A stretch of 64,000 nucleotides of DNA from JBBROS01 sp965260935 (GCA_965260935.1 OZ253374.1:124001-188000); one strand, 5' to 3'. Positions 33,108 to 47,679 are shown, numbered from the stretch's first letter. Program-made: numbers and translations. The notes: generated by a model from the sequence alone, not told the origin.

Positions 33108-34160
33108 TCACCGTTCCGCCCGCGCCCCACCCCGGCCGCCCAGCAACACGCGCACGTCCGGCCCGTCCGGATGCGCCAGCAGAACCGCCACCTGCGCCGC
33201 CATGGCGTGCCGGTAATGCAGCGGGTCCCAGTAGTTCGCCCGGCTGCTCGTAAGCCCGCTCCCGATCATCATGTCCAGCACCTCCGCCCCGGCCTGCCTC
33301 GCGATGCCGGTCGCCGCGTCCTTGCACGCCGCCCAGCCCGCCGCCGCGCGCGAGCCGGGCGCCCCTTGCTGTTCCACGCTGATTGGCGGGAAATAAAGGA
33401 TCACCCGCGTCCCCGTCGGGATCATCGCCAATGCCGGAGGCAACAGGTCCAGGCCGGGGAGTGGATAAGCGTCGCCCGGCGCGGCTGGCGTCGGGTCCGG
33501 CTTGGCCCACCGCTCGAACGCCGCCGCGGCCCGCGCCGGGTCATACTCGGAGTCGGGCGGCACGAAGCGGGTGTAGCCGTCGAGCCCGTAAGGCGGCGCT
33601 TTCCACCCAAGCATCACCGCGAGCTGGTTCGCCGCCTCCTGCACGGCATATGGCGTGAGCATGTGGCGATACCCGGCCCAGGAATTCTCGCTATACATCC
33701 AGGCAGGGAACGGGCGGGGCGTGAGGCGCTCGGCCACGCCGGCGCACCAAACCGCATCGAGGTCGATGATGATGGCCCGAGGCTCGGGATGCGCCCGGAG
33801 GAACACGCGCAGGAGTTGCATCTGCTCCCAGGCCGTGGCGCTGTTCATGGCAAGGTTCGCAAAGCGCGCGCCGAACAACGGGTCAAGCTGCGCGGGCTGC
33901 AACAATCGCGAGGTGGAGGTGCCGAAAATCGCCGCATCGAACCGAGGCTCGCGCGCAAGCGCAGGGAAAGAGAACCGGGCATTGCCGCTGATCGGCACGC
34001 GCGGCAACGGCGGGGAAAGCGGCAAGGCATTCCACGGATCGATAACAACAACGAAGCCGTAAAGCGCCATCACCAGCCCGGCCGCCGCCAGCGCGAACGT
34101 GAGCGCGAACCCCCGCCAGCGCGCGGGCCGCTGCTCAGAACTGGAAATAGATGAACTCAT
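33108..34160 (-). CDS. Membrane-anchored SGNH-hydrolase-like protein, probable O-acetylation partner
   Basis: The 350-residue protein has one N-terminal membrane helix (about 18-40) and a periplasmic SGNH-type domain: FGTSTSRLL carries the nucleophile-block serine, and WDPLHYRHA near the C-terminus has the D-x2-H pair. AlgJ, AlgX, DltD and PatB-like partners have this layout. Its ATG lies inside the end of the MBOAT gene (26-nt overlap), so the two act together to acetylate a surface polymer. Confidence 0.75.
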   Translation of the reverse strand: MSSSISSSEQRPARWRGFALTFALAAAGLVMALYGFVVVIDPWNALPLSPPLPRVPISGNARFSFPALAREPRFDAAIFGTSTSRLLQPAQLDPLFGARFANLAMNSATAWEQMQLLRVFLRAHPEPRAIIIDLDAVWCAGVAERLTPRPFPAWMYSENSWAGYRHMLTPYAVQEAANQLAVMLGWKAPPYGLDGYTRFVPPDSEYDPARAAAAFERWAKPDPTPAAPGDAYPLPGLDLLPPALAMIPTGTRVILYFPPISVEQQGAPGSRAAAGWAACKDAATGIARQAGAEVLDMMIGSGLTSSRANYWDPLHYRHAMAAQVAVLLAHPDGPDVRVLLGGRGGARAER

Positions 34161-35505
34161 TGGGCAACTGCCCGCCCGCGAGCAGCAACAATCCCGCCAG
34201 CGCCGCCCCGGCCACCCCGGCCATCCAGCGGTTCGGACGCAGCCGCTTCAACGCCACCTGCTGGCTCGTCGGCCCGACCAGCGCGACGGCGACGCCCAGC
34301 AGCAGCACGTAACGGCCCTCGATCCGCACAGCCCCCCCATCGCTCAGCCCCACCATCCCCGCATACACCCGCGTCGCCGTGGCGAAATCCGGCGAACGGA
34401 ACAGCACCCAGGCCAGCATGACGAACAGCAGCGTCAGCCCCCACCCGAGCCAGCCCGGCATCCGCCAGCCCGCCCTCGCCCAAGCCCCGTTCACCGCCAG
34501 CGCCGCCCCGTGCAGCCCGCCCCACGCCACAAAGGTCCAGGCCGCTCCGTGCCACAGCCCCCCAAGCAGCATGGTGACGATCACGTTAACCGACTGCCGC
34601 CACGCCCCTGCCCGGCTCCCCCCGAGCGGGATGTAAAGGTAGTCGCGCAGGAACCGGCTCAGCGTAATGTGCCACCGCCGCCAGAAGTCCCGGATGGTCG
34701 TGGCGCGGTAGGGCGCGTCGAAGTTGATCGGCAGCCGCAGCCCGAACATCCGCCCAAGGCCGATCGCCATGTCGGAATAGCCCGAGAAGTCGAACAGGAT
34801 CTGCAACCCATACGTCGCCGCGCCCAGCCACGCCGCCCCTATCCCGATCGGCCCCGCCGCGGCCTGCGCGAAAATCGGGTCGCAGGTCAGCGCCGCCGTG
34901 TCGGCCACCCCAGCCTTCTTCGCGAACCCGATCACGAACAGCAGCGCGCCACGGGATAGGTTCTCCCAAACGTCCGGCCCCTTCGGGTCGCGCCGGAACT
35001 GCGGGATCATCTCGTTGTGCCGCACCAGCGGCCCGGCGATGAGCTGCGGAAAGAACGTCACGAACGCCGAGAACTCCAGCAACCCGTAAACATGCCGGTC
35101 CCCCCGCCGCAGATCGACCAGGTAGGAAATCTTCTGGAACGTGAAAAAGCTCACGCCCAAAGGCAGGATGATGTCGAACGGCTGAAATCCGGTCCCCAAC
35201 GCCTCCGCCACGTTCGCCCCGATGAAGTTCGCATACTTGCAGACGCCGAGCACGCCCAGGTTCAGCGCGATCCCCAACGTCAGCACCCAATCCCGCCGCA
35301 CCGCCCCCCACCAGCGCGCAACCGCCCAATTCGCCACCGTCAGCCCCGCCAGCGCCGGCACGAACCGCGCGTCCCACCCGGCATAGAACAGCAGCGAGGC
35401 CGCCACCATCACCGCCTGCCGCTGCGGCTCCGTGCGCGCGAGGTAGAACAACGCCAGCACCGGCGGCAGGAACGCCATGACGAAGGCTTGCGAGTTGAAC
35501 AGCAC
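34135..35505 (-). CDS. MBOAT-family O-acyltransferase
   Basis: A polytopic membrane protein of 456 residues with the MBOAT signatures RRWHITLSRFLRDYLYIPLGG and GLWHGAAW; the active-site histidine is about residue 319. GTG at 35505 follows AGGAGG at 5 nt, better than the TTG at 35523. It should pass acetyl groups across the membrane to the SGNH partner. Alginate-type acetylation (AlgI) is the known model, but no alginate genes are near; candidate acceptors are the polymer of region 2 or cellulose-like polysaccharide. Confidence 0.85.
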   Translation of the reverse strand: MLFNSQAFVMAFLPPVLALFYLARTEPQRQAVMVAASLLFYAGWDARFVPALAGLTVANWAVARWWGAVRRDWVLTLGIALNLGVLGVCKYANFIGANVAEALGTGFQPFDIILPLGVSFFTFQKISYLVDLRRGDRHVYGLLEFSAFVTFFPQLIAGPLVRHNEMIPQFRRDPKGPDVWENLSRGALLFVIGFAKKAGVADTAALTCDPIFAQAAAGPIGIGAAWLGAATYGLQILFDFSGYSDMAIGLGRMFGLRLPINFDAPYRATTIRDFWRRWHITLSRFLRDYLYIPLGGSRAGAWRQSVNVIVTMLLGGLWHGAAWTFVAWGGLHGAALAVNGAWARAGWRMPGWLGWGLTLLFVMLAWVLFRSPDFATATRVYAGMVGLSDGGAVRIEGRYVLLLGVAVALVGPTSQQVALKRLRPNRWMAGVAGAALAGLLLLAGGQLPNEFIYFQF

Positions 35506-35554
35506 GCGCACCTCCTGGCCCAATCACGGCCCGGCGGTCAACGTCACACGCCTC

Positions 35555-35583
35555 TTGGCAGGACACGTCCAGTTAGGCTTACA
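35555..35583 (+). promoter_or_regulatory. Candidate crtI promoter
   Basis: TTGGCA and CTTACA are separated by 17 nt, predicting a start at about 35590, four bases before the ATG (35594). The leader would be almost absent. The -35 box begins TTGG like those at 47764 and 54325. Confidence 0.4.
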
Positions 35584-35593
35584 TGCTCACTGT

Positions 35594-37123
35594 ATGGATA
35601 CGCTGACACCCGCCGTCCTTCCCCTCGCCTCCGACCCGCGCGCCCACGCCGTCGTGATCGGCAGCGGCTTCGGCGGCCTGGCCGCCGCCATACGGCTCGG
35701 CGCGCGCGGCTACCGGGTCACCGTGCTCGAACGGCTCGACGAACCCGGCGGCCGGGCGTCGGTGTTCCGCCAGGACGGCTTCACCTTCGACGCCGGGCCA
35801 ACCATCGTCACCGCCCCGCATCTATTCGAGGAGCTATGGGCGCTGTGCGACCGCCGCCTCGCCGACGACATCGACCTGCGCCCGATCGACCCGTTCTACC
35901 GCATCCGCTTCGACGACGGCGCCGTGTTCGAATACTCCGGCGACCCGGCCCAAATGCGCGAGCAGGTCGCCCGCTTCAACCCCGCCGATGTCGCCGGCTA
36001 CGGCCGCTTCATGGCCGCCAGCGAAGCCATCTACCGCGTCGGCTTCGAGCAATTGGGCGACGCGCCCTTCAGCCGCTGGACCGACATGGCCCGGGTCGCC
36101 CCCGACCTCCTGCGCCTCGGCGGCCTGCGCAGCGTCCATGCCCTGGTCGCCAAATATATCAAGGACGAGCGCCTCCGCACCGTCTTCAGCTTCCATCCCC
36201 TGCTGGTCGGCGGCAACCCATTCCACGCCAGCGGCATCTACGCTCTGATCGCCCACCTTGAGCGCAAGGGCGGCGTGCATTTCGCCATGGGCGGCACCGG
36301 GCAACTGGTGCAAGGCTTGGTGCGCTTGATCGAGGAACAAGGCGGCGTCCTGCGCTGCGGCGCGGAAGCGGCCGAGATCATCGTGCAGGACGGTCGCGCC
36401 CGCGGCGTCCGCCTGGCCAGCGGCGAGCGGATCGAGGCCGACATCGTCGTCTCCAACGCCGACAGCGCCTGGACCTACCGCCACCTGATAGCGCCCCGGC
36501 ATCGCCGCCGCTGGACCGACAAGCGCGTCGAGCGAGCGCGGTACTCAATGGGCCTGTTCGTCTGGTATTTCGGCACGCGCCGCCGCTACGAGAACGTGGC
36601 GCACCACACGATCCTGCTCGGCCCCCGCTACCGTGCCCTGCTGCGCGACATCTTCCGCCGCCACCACCTGGCCGACGATTTCAGCCTTTACCTGCATCGC
36701 CCGACCGCCACCGACCCGAGCCTCGCCCCCCCCGGCCACGACGCCTTTTACGTCCTGTCCCCGGTGCCGCACCTGGCAAGCGGCACGGATTGGGCCGCCG
36801 AAGGCGAACGTTACCGCCGCCGCATATCCTCCGCCTTGTCCGAGACAATCCTCCCCGGGCTGGAGCGCGAGGTCGTAACCTCCCGCCTGATGACCCCGTC
36901 CGACTTCGAAACGCGCTTGCTGTCCTTCCGCGGCGCGGCCTTCGGCATGGAGCCGCTGCTGACCCAAAGCGCCTGGTTTCGCCCGCACAACCAAAGCGAG
37001 GACATCCAGGGCCTCTATCTGGTCGGCGCAGGCACCCACCCCGGCGCGGGGCTGCCCGGTGTCCTATGTTCGGCAAAGGTGCTCGACCGCCTCGTCCCCG
37101 TGACGGCTCCTGCCCATGCGTGA
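35594..37123 (+). CDS. crtI: Phytoene desaturase
   Basis: A FAD-dependent carotenoid desaturase of 509 residues. The N-terminal dinucleotide fold is VIGSGFGGLAAAIRL with RVTVLERLDEPGGRA; the C-terminal YLVGAGTHPGAGLPG is the carotenoid-desaturase signature. The ATG at 35594 leaves the fold close to the N-terminus. It overlaps crtB by 8 nt, so both are co-translated. The number of desaturation steps (neurosporene or lycopene) cannot be read from sequence. Confidence 0.93.
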   Translation: MDTLTPAVLPLASDPRAHAVVIGSGFGGLAAAIRLGARGYRVTVLERLDEPGGRASVFRQDGFTFDAGPTIVTAPHLFEELWALCDRRLADDIDLRPIDPFYRIRFDDGAVFEYSGDPAQMREQVARFNPADVAGYGRFMAASEAIYRVGFEQLGDAPFSRWTDMARVAPDLLRLGGLRSVHALVAKYIKDERLRTVFSFHPLLVGGNPFHASGIYALIAHLERKGGVHFAMGGTGQLVQGLVRLIEEQGGVLRCGAEAAEIIVQDGRARGVRLASGERIEADIVVSNADSAWTYRHLIAPRHRRRWTDKRVERARYSMGLFVWYFGTRRRYENVAHHTILLGPRYRALLRDIFRRHHLADDFSLYLHRPTATDPSLAPPGHDAFYVLSPVPHLASGTDWAAEGERYRRRISSALSETILPGLEREVVTSRLMTPSDFETRLLSFRGAAFGMEPLLTQSAWFRPHNQSEDIQGLYLVGAGTHPGAGLPGVLCSAKVLDRLVPVTAPAHA

Positions 37124-38141
37124 GCGGATCGACCCGGCTGACCTCGCCGCCTGCCGGGCCATGCTGCGCGGCGGCTCGCATAGCTTCTGGGCCGCCGGAC
37201 GCCTGCTGCCGAAGCGGGTGATGCAGCCGGCCACGGCCCTCTACGCATTCTGCCGAGTCGCGGACGACCTCATCGACGAAGGCGGCGGCCCGGCAGCGCT
37301 TTCAGAGCTCCACCGCCGCCTCGACCGCATCTACGCCGCCGCCCCGGACGACGCAGCCCCGGACCGGGCGCTCGCCGCCGTGGTGGGCGCCTATCGTCTG
37401 CCCCGCCCGCTGCTCGACGCCCTCCTGGAAGGCTTCGCCTGGGACGCCGCCGGCCGCCAGTACGAGGACTTGCAGGCATTGATCGCCTACGCGGCAAGGG
37501 TCGCCGGAACAGTGGGCGCGATGATGGCGCTGCTGATGGGCGTGCGGAGCGCCCCCGCAGTCGCCCGCGCCTGCGACCTCGGCATCGCCATGCAGCTCAG
37601 CAACGTCGCCCGGGATGTCGGGGAGGATGCAAGGGCCGGGCGTCTCTTTCTGCCGCACGACTGGTTGCGCGAAGCGGGCATCGACCCTGCCGCCTGGCTA
37701 ACCCGGCCTGAATTCAGCCCCGCACTGGGCGCGGTCGTGCAGCGTGTGGTCTCGACGGCGAATGCATACTACGCTCGGGCCGACGCCGGCATCGCGGCGC
37801 TGCCGCTTGCGTGCCGCCCCGGCATCGGTGCGGCCAGACGGCTCTACGCCGCCATCGGCCACCGGGTCGCGGAAACGGGCGGCAATTCGGTCGACCAACG
37901 CATGGTGGTGCCGCCCGCTGCCAAGCTCCTTCTGCTGGCCCGATCCGCCGCCTCGGCCCTCAATCCCGGAAGCGGCCTCGCGGCCCCGCCCGCTGAGCAG
38001 GCCCGGCATCTCGTCGCAGCCGTGGTATCCAGCCCCCCGCCCGCGCCCAAGCAACCCCGCCTGGAATGGCTGATCGAACTGTTCGCTAAGTTGGACGCGC
38101 GGCAAGCCATGGCGGCCTCCAGCAACCAAAGCCGTGCGTGA
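37116..38141 (+). CDS. crtB: Phytoene synthase
   Basis: A prenyl synthase of 341 residues condensing two geranylgeranyl diphosphates to phytoene. The aspartate-rich motifs are ADDLIDE (49-55) and NVARDVGEDARAGR. It overlaps the end of crtI and completes the two-gene lycopene-type pathway; no crtC, D or F genes follow. The squalene-synthase-like HpnC/HpnD are related, but the crtI neighbour decides the call. Confidence 0.92.
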   Translation: MRERIDPADLAACRAMLRGGSHSFWAAGRLLPKRVMQPATALYAFCRVADDLIDEGGGPAALSELHRRLDRIYAAAPDDAAPDRALAAVVGAYRLPRPLLDALLEGFAWDAAGRQYEDLQALIAYAARVAGTVGAMMALLMGVRSAPAVARACDLGIAMQLSNVARDVGEDARAGRLFLPHDWLREAGIDPAAWLTRPEFSPALGAVVQRVVSTANAYYARADAGIAALPLACRPGIGAARRLYAAIGHRVAETGGNSVDQRMVVPPAAKLLLLARSAASALNPGSGLAAPPAEQARHLVAAVVSSPPPAPKQPRLEWLIELFAKLDARQAMAASSNQSRA

Positions 38142-38234
38142 GCCTGTTGATCGCCAAACGCCCCGTCACGGAGCGCTGCAACAGTGGCACGGCCAAGCGG
38201 CTTTAGTATCGGCACGGTCCGAGTGGGAATGAAG

Positions 38235-38311
<77 letters not shown>

Positions 38312-38343
38312 TGGGTGGTGGTGTGTGTGTTTGGTTCGGGAGA

Positions 38344-38457
38344 CCTGGCGGCGACCGACTTTCCCGCGGCTTGAGCCGCAGTATCATGGGCGCTGGAGGG
38401 TTTCACGTCCGAGTTCGGGATGGGATCGGGTGCGGCCTCTCCGCCATGGCCACCAGG
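38344..38457 (-). rRNA. rrf: 5S rRNA
   Basis: Read on the minus strand it starts CCTGGTGGCCATGGC and ends GTCGCCGCCAGG, with CCCATCCCGAACTCGG in the conserved loop. The two ends pair. Boundaries are good to a few bases. Confidence 0.92.
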
Positions 38458-38579
38458 TCGCCCGAACCAAACGGGCGCGTTGGGGAACCGGGTTCTGGCG
38501 CGAGGGGGTGTGTGCATGGATGCGTTGGATGCGGCGGGATGGCGGCAGCGTTGGTTGCTGCTGCGCAGGGTGGGGGTTT

Positions 38580-41318
<2,739 letters not shown>

Positions 41319-41801
41319 CTCAATGCGTCCTCCCCATGCCGGAGAGAACGCCCACCATGCGCAGGAACAACCAACGCCGGGCAACCCATCGGCCACCCGT
41401 CGTCAACGGTTCCGCCAACACGGCAAACGCCGCGTCCTTGCATGCATGCACACACTCTTCTCACGCCCCTGAACCCTGCAATCGCCGCCCCGCTCGGCCA
41501 GCGCCGGCCATAACCGGCGCCGAACCGGGTCAGACAACCCGCGCGGCGGCAACCACGGACCCCTCGAACCAGCCCCCGAACCAAACCCGCCACAGCGAGA
41601 CCGGCCAGAAGCCACCCGAGTTGTCCTGCGCGCCCAGGAGCGCACCAGAACCTGATTCACCTGTCAAAACACCACCTCCGGCGCCGCAAACGCCAAGTCC
41701 CGCCCAACGGCGCAAACCCGGCAATCGCCACGCCAAACCAAACCCCATTCCATGACTGGCCCGCAGCCCGCGCCAACCGGCCCGCGACGGGCGAACCGGC
41801 C
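41319..41801 (-). other. 23S-tRNA-Ala spacer, strongly G+T-rich on the transcribed strand
   Basis: No gene is supported in this 483-bp spacer. The plus strand is dominated by A and C, so the RNA is G/U-rich, a composition unlike the flanking genes and shared with the leader at 43829-44230. Confidence 0.7.
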
Positions 41802-41874
41802 TGGAGACGATCGGGATCGAACCGACGACCCCCTGCTTGCAAAGCAGGTGCTCTCCCAGCTGAGCTACGTCCCC
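41802..41874 (-). tRNA. tRNA-Ala (TGC)
   Basis: A 73-nt gene beginning GGGGACGTAGCTCAG, with anticodon TGC in CTTTGCAAG and T arm GGTTCGATCC. CCA is not encoded. It is the usual 16S-23S spacer tRNA. Confidence 0.96.
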
Positions 41875-41945
41875 GCACGGCCCCGCTGCTCTGGGAGCCG
41901 CCAGCAGCGGCCCCGGTCAGCGAACCCGACCCGCAGGCCAACCCC

Positions 41946-42019
<74 letters not shown>

Positions 42020-42334
42020 GCAACCGCTCCGCGGCGTCCGGAATAGAAGCCCGCGGCGCAAAGGCGAACAAAACTGCCCCGCGCCGCGAACCACGATCCG
42101 GCCTCGCGAACCGGCCAACAGTCATGGAAGGAATACGTTGACGGCGCCCCGCGCCATGCGGCGGGCGCCTTCGACCCTTGAACTCGGATGCCAATCGCAT
42201 CCGTCTCGTGGCCGGACATGAACCTGTCCGAACCAGCGCCCCAGGGCATCCGCCCCGAGGCCGTTCTATCGGCGCAAGCCAAGCCCCAAACCCGAACCCT
42301 TCGGCCCGGCCCTGGGCCCTCGGCCCGCATCCTT

Positions 42335-43828
<1,494 letters not shown>

Positions 43829-44459
43829 ATCACAGCCAACCTCCAGCCCAGCCCCGAAAGACCACGCCGAAACCCGGCCGTCACGAACAAACCCAAGGCC
43901 GCGTCCAATCCAAACCCCAATTCCAAACAACCAACGTCCGTCCCCAGGGCATAGGGGCGCCCCGGACACGCCAATCAATCATCACTCCAGACATATGCCG
44001 GACCCAACGATCCAATCAGCGCCCCGAATACCCCCAAACCCCAGATGCCAAACGCCGCGTCCGGAACCGCAGTCCAAACCAAACCCAAGCCTCAAGCCAA
44101 AACCAGCCCGAAACCCAGCCCAAACCAGACACACGAAACCAAAACGCAACAACACCCAAGCCCAGAAAACCCAAAGCGCCACCACCACGCGTCCAAAAAC
44201 ACGCAGCAATCAGAACGCCGCCAACATATCCCTTCCATCATTATGCAGTTGTCGAAAGAACGTCACTCCTAACATCCAACAGCCCAACCAATAGGCTTCA
44301 AGACGTTTTCGAGAGTGAAACCTGTGCCGAAGCACAAGCAAGAAATCTAACCCGGCCATCAATCAGCGTCAAGAGCGCTCATCGCCGCCGGTGAACAGGG
44401 AGATAGTCCGGACACGGCTAAACGTCAACCCGCCACCCCAAACGTTCCGCATTGAAAAC
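43829..44459 (-). promoter_or_regulatory. rRNA operon leader and promoter region
   Basis: This 631-bp stretch has no credible gene. From 43829 to about 44230 the plus strand is almost all A and C with short repeats such as AAACCCAAGCC and AAACCCAGCCC. At 44248-44263 the minus strand reads GTTCTTTCGACAA, similar to an rrn boxA antitermination site. The promoter is presumably above 44260, where composition returns to normal, but I cannot choose a -35/-10 pair. Confidence 0.4.
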
Positions 44460-45443
44460 TTACCCCGCGGAACTCTCGGACAGCGCGCCCTTCGGCAGCG
44501 AGCTCAGCAGCGCCTCGAAATAAGGGATCGTCCGCTGCAATCCCTCCTCCAGCTCCACCCTTGGCATCCACCCCAACTGCGTCACCGCCTGCTCGATGTC
44601 CGGCCGCCGCTGCCGCGGGTCGTCGGTCGGCAGCGCACGGTGCACGATCCGCGACGACGAGCCCGTCAGCGCGATCACCAGCTCGGCCAGCTCCAGGATC
44701 GTGAACTCCCCCGGGTTCCCGAGATTGACCGGCCCGGTCAACGCGGCCGGACTCTGCATCAGCCGCACGAACCCGTCGATCAGGTCGTCGACGTAACAGA
44801 ATGACCGCGTCTGCCGCCCTTCCCCGAACACGGTGATGTCCTGCCCCGTCAGCGCCTGAACAATGAAGCTCGACACCACCCGCCCGTCACGCGGATGCGT
44901 CCGCGGCCCATACGTGTTGAAGATCCGCGCAACCTTGATCCGCAGCCGGTGCTGACGCCAATAATCAAAGAACAGCGTCTCCGCGCACCGCTTCCCCTCG
45001 TCGTAGCACGACCGTGACCCGATCGGGTTCACGTTGCCCCAGTAGCTCTCCGGCTGCGGGTGCAGCACCGGGTCGCCATAAACCTCGCTCGTCGACGCCT
45101 GGAAGATCCGCGCCCCCGTCCGCTTGGCCAGGCCCAGCATGTTGATCGCCCCCAGCACGCTCGTCTTCGTCGTCTGCACCGGATCGCGCTGGTAATGGAT
45201 CGGCGACGCCGGGCAAGCCAGGTTGTAAATCTCGTCCACTTCGACATAAAGCGGGAACGTCACGTCATGCCGCAGGTACTCGAACCGCGGATGCCCGAAC
45301 AGGTGGGCGATGTTGCGCGAAGTGCCGGTGAAGTAGTTATCGACGCACAGCACCTGGCACCCGTCAGCCAGCAGCCGCTCGCACAAATGCGACCCGAGGA
45401 ACCCGGCCCCGCCCGTAATCAAAACGCGTCGTTCCAAGTGCAA
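44460..45443 (-). CDS. UDP-glucuronate decarboxylase (UDP-xylose synthase)
   Basis: An extended short-chain dehydrogenase of 327 residues: NAD motif ITGGAGFLGSH (9-19), catalytic YDEGK, and NTYGPRTHPRDGRVV typical of UXS enzymes, which convert UDP-glucuronate to UDP-xylose. TTG at 45443 is used because GGAGGA lies at correct spacing; no ATG is near. The product would feed a surface polysaccharide. It is 79 bp downstream of glgX on the same strand. dTDP-glucose dehydratase is the main alternative. Confidence 0.88.
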   Translation of the reverse strand: MHLERRVLITGGAGFLGSHLCERLLADGCQVLCVDNYFTGTSRNIAHLFGHPRFEYLRHDVTFPLYVEVDEIYNLACPASPIHYQRDPVQTTKTSVLGAINMLGLAKRTGARIFQASTSEVYGDPVLHPQPESYWGNVNPIGSRSCYDEGKRCAETLFFDYWRQHRLRIKVARIFNTYGPRTHPRDGRVVSSFIVQALTGQDITVFGEGRQTRSFCYVDDLIDGFVRLMQSPAALTGPVNLGNPGEFTILELAELVIALTGSSSRIVHRALPTDDPRQRRPDIEQAVTQLGWMPRVELEEGLQRTIPYFEALLSSLPKGALSESSAG

Positions 45444-45522
45444 AGCGCCAAACTCCTCCGGCTCGGTCGGCAACAATGCCCACCCGAGCGCCGGAGGTCC
45501 AGCCAGCCGGCCCGCGCAGGCC

Positions 45523-47679
45523 CTAAACGGCCCGGCCCCTGCCGCCGCCCTTCTCCCCATACGTCAACGCGAACAACAACAACGACCGCGCCGCCACGTC
45601 ATGCCGCTCCCCGATCGCGAACCGCTGCCCGTCATCCCGCTCCGGCACGTTGGTGTCCAGCACCAGCTCCCAGCCAGTCCCGTTCGTGCACCGCGGCAGC
45701 GTGAACTGCGCCAGGTCATGATGCGCGTTGCAAACGATCAGCACCGTCGTGTCGGTGCCGAACCGCCGCACCCCCGTCGCCTGCGCCCGCCCGTCGATCA
45801 ACATGCCGAAGCACTGCATGGTCGCGTCCTCCCACTCGCGGTCCCGCATCGCCTTGCCGCTCGGGTTGACCCACGTCACGTCCCGCACGCCCAGATCCTC
45901 GATCTCCCGCCCGGTAAAGAACCGGCTCCGGTGCAGGATCGGATACCGCAGCCTGATCGCCGACAGCCGCCGCACCAGCGCTGTCTGCGCCCGCCCCCAA
46001 TCAGGGATGTTCCAGTCCACCCAACTGGTCTCGTTGTCCTGGCAATACGGGTTGTTGTTCCCCCGCTGCGTCCGCCCGAACTCGTCGCCCGCCAGCAGCA
46101 TCGGCGTCCCCTGGCTCAGCAGCAGCGTCGCCAGCATGTTGCGCATGCTCCGCCGCCGCAGCTCGTTGATGTCGCGGTTCTTCGTCTCCCCCTCGGCCCC
46201 GTGGTTCCAGCTATGGTTGTTGTCGCTCCCGTCCCGCCCGTCCTCCCCGTTCGCCTCGTTGTGCTTCTTGTTGTAGCTGACCACGTCCCGCAGCGTGAAC
46301 CCGTCATGCGCGGTGACGAAGTTCACCGTCGACCACGGCTTGCGCCCCCGCTTGTTGAACACGTCCGCGCTGGCGCTCATCCGCGCGGCCAGCTTCGGCG
46401 TCATCCCCCCGTCGCCCTTCCAGAACCCCCGCACGTCGTCGCGGAACTTGTCGTTCCACTCCGCCCACCCCGGCGGGAACCCGCCCACCTGATAGCCCCC
46501 GGGGCCCAGGTCCCAAGGCTCGGCGATCAGCTTCACCCCGTTCAGCGCCGGGTCCTGCCCGCACACGTGCAGAAACCCGCTCTCGCTGTCGAACCCGTGC
46601 GGCTCCCGCGCCAGGATCGTGCCCAGGTCGAACCGGAACCCGTCCACGTGCATCTCCTGCACCCAGTAGCGCAGGCTGTCCGCCACCATCTGCACCACCC
46701 GCGGGCGCGACAGGTTCAGCGTGTTCCCGGTCCCGGTGTCGTTGATGTACAGGTTCTTCCGGTCGGGCAGCAGCCGGTAATAGCTGGCGTTGTCGATGCC
46801 CTTGAAGCTGAGGTGGGGCCCCCGCTCGTTCCCCTCCGCCGTATGGTTGTAAACCACGTCCAGGATCACCTCGAGCCCGGCGTCGTGCAGGTGCGCCACC
46901 ATCTCCTTGAACTCGGCATGGGCCAGCGCCGGCTTGCTGCTATACCCCGGCTGCGGCGCGAAGAACCCGATCGTGTTGTAGCCCCAGAAGTTCGACAGCC
47001 CCTTCTCCATCAGGAAGCTGTCGTTGACGAACGTATGCACCGGCAGCAGTTCGACGCTCGTCACCCCGAGCGCCTTGATGTGATCGACCACCTCCTTCAC
47101 CGCCAAGCCCGAGAACGTCCCGCGCAGCGCCTCCGGCACCGCCGGATGCAGCATCGTGAACCCCCGCACGTGCGTCTCATACAGCACCGTCCGGTCCCAG
47201 GGCACGCCCGGCTTGCGGTCACGCAGCCAGGTGAACGCCGGGTCGATCACGACGCACTTGCGCATGTGGGCCGAACTGTCCCGCTCATCGAACAACAGGT
47301 CGTCACCCGACTCATAGGTATAGCCATACACCTCCGGCCCCCACCGCAGCGTGCCGACATGCCCCTTCGCATACGGGTCAAGCAGCAGCTTGTGCGGGTT
47401 GAACCGGTGCCCCTCCATCGGCGCCCAAGGCCCATGCACCCGATACGCGTAAACCGTCCCGGGCCGTGCGTCCGGCAGGTAGCCGTGCCAGATCTCGTCG
47501 GTGTACTCAGGCAGCTCGATGCGCTCCAGCTCCGCCCGCCCCTCCGCGTCGAACAAGCAAAGCTCGACCTTGCTGGCGTTCGCGCTGAACAGGGCGAAAT
47601 TGACCCCCACCCCGTCCCAAGTCGCCCCCAACGGGTGCGGCAACCCTTCGCTCAACCGCGACGCTTGTCTGTCCCGCAA
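45523..47679 (-). CDS. glgX: Glycogen debranching enzyme
   Basis: A GH13 isoamylase-type enzyme of 718 residues: N-terminal CBM48-like part (LGATWDGVGVNFALFS), region I DVVYNHTAEGN, nucleophile Asp351 in GFRFDLG, acid/base Glu387 in LIAEPWD, and TAHDGF. It cleaves alpha-1,6 branches of limit dextrins from glycogen. TTG at 47679 follows AGGAGA at about 7 nt, and the residues after it align with family N-termini. No other glg genes are in the window. Confidence 0.93.
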   Translation of the reverse strand: MRDRQASRLSEGLPHPLGATWDGVGVNFALFSANASKVELCLFDAEGRAELERIELPEYTDEIWHGYLPDARPGTVYAYRVHGPWAPMEGHRFNPHKLLLDPYAKGHVGTLRWGPEVYGYTYESGDDLLFDERDSSAHMRKCVVIDPAFTWLRDRKPGVPWDRTVLYETHVRGFTMLHPAVPEALRGTFSGLAVKEVVDHIKALGVTSVELLPVHTFVNDSFLMEKGLSNFWGYNTIGFFAPQPGYSSKPALAHAEFKEMVAHLHDAGLEVILDVVYNHTAEGNERGPHLSFKGIDNASYYRLLPDRKNLYINDTGTGNTLNLSRPRVVQMVADSLRYWVQEMHVDGFRFDLGTILAREPHGFDSESGFLHVCGQDPALNGVKLIAEPWDLGPGGYQVGGFPPGWAEWNDKFRDDVRGFWKGDGGMTPKLAARMSASADVFNKRGRKPWSTVNFVTAHDGFTLRDVVSYNKKHNEANGEDGRDGSDNNHSWNHGAEGETKNRDINELRRRSMRNMLATLLLSQGTPMLLAGDEFGRTQRGNNNPYCQDNETSWVDWNIPDWGRAQTALVRRLSAIRLRYPILHRSRFFTGREIEDLGVRDVTWVNPSGKAMRDREWEDATMQCFGMLIDGRAQATGVRRFGTDTTVLIVCNAHHDLAQFTLPRCTNGTGWELVLDTNVPERDDGQRFAIGERHDVAARSLLLFALTYGEKGGGRGRAV

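Noticed and set aside
38165..38215. Possible fourth copy of the dispersed repeat
   Set aside because: Only short fragments (CAACAGTGGCACGGCCAAGC) resemble the family and gaps are needed; too weak to count.
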